Assembly: GCF_030067675.1 (NCBI RefSeq)
Contig: NZ_JASJEV010000003.1
Location: 310,001 to 374,000 of the forward strand
From: Chelatococcus albus
Lineage (GTDB): Bacteria; Pseudomonadota; Alphaproteobacteria; Rhizobiales; Beijerinckiaceae
DNA length: 64,000 bases
Direction of reading: 5' to 3'
A model generated the notes under the pieces. It was not told where the DNA came from. It made no database searches and was given only the letters and a program-made list of their open reading frames with translations. The position numbers were made by a program, and so were the translations under genes. Each line of letters begins with the position of its first letter. Positions within the stretch are counted from its first letter, which is position 1. Positions 62,324 through 64,000 of the stretch are shown in pieces.

Positions 62324-62929
62324 ATGCGCAAGGTCGATCCCGAGAAACACGCGGCACGACGCCGCCAGATCGTCGCGGCCGCTGTCCTCTGCTTCGCGCG
62401 CAAGGGCTTCCACCGGACGAGCACGGCCGAGATCTGCGCCGAAGCCGGCATGAGCCCGGGCAACCTGTTTCACTACTTCGCCAGCAAGCAGGCGATCATC
62501 GCGGCCATCGTCGACCAGGAAGGGCTCGAGACGGCCGCCTATTTCGAAGAGGCGCGGCAGGCGGAGGACCTGTTCGGCCAGGTCCTGGGTTTCATGGACC
62601 TCGTCGCCGAACTCGCGGCCGACCCCACCTATGCGCGGCTCGCCCTCGACATCTCGGCGGAGGCCATGCGCGACGAGGAGGTCGCTGCGCGCGTCGCCCG
62701 AAACGACGCAGCGCTCCGGGGCCACCTGCGCGAGATCCTCGCCGCGGCGGCCGAGCGCGGGCAGATCGATGGCTCCCTCGACCTCGACGGGGCCGCGACC
62801 TGGATCGCCGCCCTCGTCGACGGGATCTTCGCGCGGGTCGCGGTCGACCCGGCCTTCAGGCCGACGGGCGAGAAACCGATGCTGCGGCTTCTCCTCTCCC
62901 GCTTCCTGCGATCCGGAGGGCCCGGCTGA
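62324..62929 (+). CDS. TetR/AcrR family transcriptional regulator
   Basis: A 201-residue regulator. The N-terminal HTH reads IVAAAVLCFARKGFHRTSTAEICAEAGMSPGNLFHYF, the TetR pattern, and an all-helical ligand domain follows. The ligand is unknown. The ATG at 62324 follows a promoter and a palindromic operator. The downstream DUF418 gene, 63 bases away on the same strand, and the divergent hydrolase operon are the natural candidate targets. Confidence 0.93.
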   Translation: MRKVDPEKHAARRRQIVAAAVLCFARKGFHRTSTAEICAEAGMSPGNLFHYFASKQAIIAAIVDQEGLETAAYFEEARQAEDLFGQVLGFMDLVAELAADPTYARLALDISAEAMRDEEVAARVARNDAALRGHLREILAAAAERGQIDGSLDLDGAATWIAALVDGIFARVAVDPAFRPTGEKPMLRLLLSRFLRSGGPG

Positions 62930-62992
62930 CGCGTCCGCATCCGCCGGCTCGATCGGACCATACGACTGCACGATGCTCGAGGACCCTGTGCC

Positions 62993-64000
62993 ATGCCTGC
63001 CACCGCCCCGGCGCGGATCACCGATGTCGACGCCCTGCGCGGCTTCGCGCTCCTCGGCATCCTGGTCGTCAATTCCTGCGCCTTCGGCTCGGTCTACTAC
63101 GGCACAGGGCTCGTCGACCCTGCCTTTACGGCGCCCCAGGACACCGCTGTCCGCTTCCTCGTCACGTTCCTGTTCGAGGCCAAGTTCTACCTCCTCTTCT
63201 CCTTCCTCTTCGGCTACAGCGTCACCTTGCAGATGCGCTCGGCCGAGCAGGCCGACGAGCAACTGATGCCGCGCATGCTGCGGCGGCAGCTCGGCCTGTG
63301 GGTTATCGGCCTCGCGCATGCGGTCCTCCTGTTCCACGGCGACATCCTGACGACCTATGCCGTGCTCGGCCTCGCCCTCCTAGGGCTGCGCCGCCGACCC
63401 GAGCCGCGCCTGCTCACCCTCGCCGGCCGGCTGATCATCGTCACGGCGGCGGCCTGGGGACTGGTCGGCCTTCTCCAGCTCCTGAACGGCGAAGGGCTCG
63501 ATACGGCAGCGGCGCTCGCGACCGTGCGTGGCGCCGAGCTCGACTATCGGGGTTCCGTGGCGACCGTGATCAGCCGGAACCTGCGGCAGCTTCCGGAGAC
63601 CGCGGTCGTCATCGTCCTCGCCCAGGCGCCCTGTGCCCTTGCGATGTTCCTCATCGGCTTCGTCGCGGGCAGACGACGGCTGCTCGAACGCGATCAGAAC
63701 CGGCGCCCACTCGAGACCCGCCTGCTGCGGCTGGGTGCCACGGTCGGACTGCCCGGCGCCCTGTTCTGCGCCGGCACAGCGACCTTCCTCGTCGGAAGCG
63801 GCTGGGAAGTGCTGGGTCTGGCAGTGGGTCTGGCGAGCGCGCCCTTCCTGACCGGTGCCTATGTCGCAGCCCTGCTGCGCATCTTCCAGACGCGCGGCGG
63901 CACGAAGATCGCGGCAGTGCTCGCGCCCGCCGGGCGCATGGCGCTCACCAACTACCTGCTGCAATCGCTCGCCTGCGCCGTCCTCTTCACGGCCTACGGC
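62993..64000 (+). CDS. DUF418 family membrane protein (3' end outside window)
   Basis: The frame opens at ATG 62993 and stays open to the window edge (336 codons). The N-terminus ITDVDALRGFALLGILVVN is the opening helix of DUF418/YeiB-like proteins. FEAKFYLLFSFLFGYSV, the loop with LMPRMLRRQLGLWVIGLAHA, and the start of the C-terminal block (APAGRMALTNYLLQSLACAV) follow. About seven or eight helices are visible. The function is unknown. It probably shares the tetR transcript. Confidence 0.9.
   Translation, partial: MPATAPARITDVDALRGFALLGILVVNSCAFGSVYYGTGLVDPAFTAPQDTAVRFLVTFLFEAKFYLLFSFLFGYSVTLQMRSAEQADEQLMPRMLRRQLGLWVIGLAHAVLLFHGDILTTYAVLGLALLGLRRRPEPRLLTLAGRLIIVTAAAWGLVGLLQLLNGEGLDTAAALATVRGAELDYRGSVATVISRNLRQLPETAVVIVLAQAPCALAMFLIGFVAGRRRLLERDQNRRPLETRLLRLGATVGLPGALFCAGTATFLVGSGWEVLGLAVGLASAPFLTGAYVAALLRIFQTRGGTKIAAVLAPAGRMALTNYLLQSLACAVLFTAYG

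Noticed and set aside
1-64000. Search for CRISPR arrays, insertion sequences, integrases and prophage genes
   Set aside because: No regularly spaced repeats, transposase or integrase motifs, or att-like direct repeats next to the tRNA were seen.

Overview
This is a high-GC chromosomal window from an alphaproteobacterium, most likely of the order Hyphomicrobiales. The evidence is a GcrA cell-cycle regulator, a class I (archaeal-type) lysyl-tRNA synthetase, long-form PstA/PstC, an FnrN/FixK-style regulator beside fixNOQP-GHIS, a rhizobial-type che operon with a CheS-like first gene, and a DUF6460 protein. The genus cannot be fixed from the sequence alone. No phage, transposase, rRNA or CRISPR array was seen. 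Only one tRNA was recognised, tRNA-Gly(CCC).

Layout. 1-8.7 kb holds housekeeping and mixed genes: a partial alpha/beta hydrolase, DUF6460, DUF952-pyrD, an S24-type repressor, class I LysRS, an orphan solute-binding protein, a membrane glycosyltransferase and a SCO copper chaperone. 8.7-13.7 kb holds tRNA-Gly, small membrane proteins, a double-length dCTP deaminase, a CDP-alcohol phosphatidyltransferase, apaG, argE and a histidine phosphatase. 13.8-17 kb is argD-argF-hslO, with a hairpin-rich leader before argD, and then divergent gcrA.

18-27.4 kb is a complete phosphate module, phoR-pstS-pstC-pstA-pstB-phoU-phoB. A three-repeat Pho box lies before pstS, and a divergent PPK2 polyphosphate kinase follows. 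27.4-29.8 kb holds a YbhN-type membrane protein and an MFS-like transporter. 29.8-41 kb is a microaerobic module: ccoNOQP, ccoGHIS, fnrN and hemN, with an acetyltransferase-like gene between the last two. Three FNR boxes sit before ccoN, between fnr and the acetyltransferase-like gene, and before hemN.

41-46 kb encodes a polar amino acid ABC transporter, an argininosuccinate lyase-family enzyme and a divergent LysR regulator with a palindromic site. 46.1-53.4 kb is a chemotaxis cluster in the order STAS (CheS-like), cheY, cheA, cheW, cheR, cheD, cheB, cheY, followed by a receiver protein with an altered acidic pocket. 53.6-54.3 kb contains a broken and internally inverted peptide-binding-protein pseudogene. 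54.4-57.6 kb is a translationally coupled 2-oxoacid dehydrogenase E1alpha-E1beta-E2 operon without an E3 gene. The window ends with Hsp20, a YddA-type ABC exporter, a phosphoribosyltransferase/hydrolase pair, a TetR regulator with a palindromic operator, and a truncated DUF418 membrane protein.

Together the genes describe a motile, free-living organism adapted to low phosphate and low oxygen. The least explained items are the ArgH-like/ABC/LysR cassette, the atypical receiver and STAS proteins of the che cluster, the argD leader hairpins, and the E2 protein lacking the usual HxxxDG aspartate.
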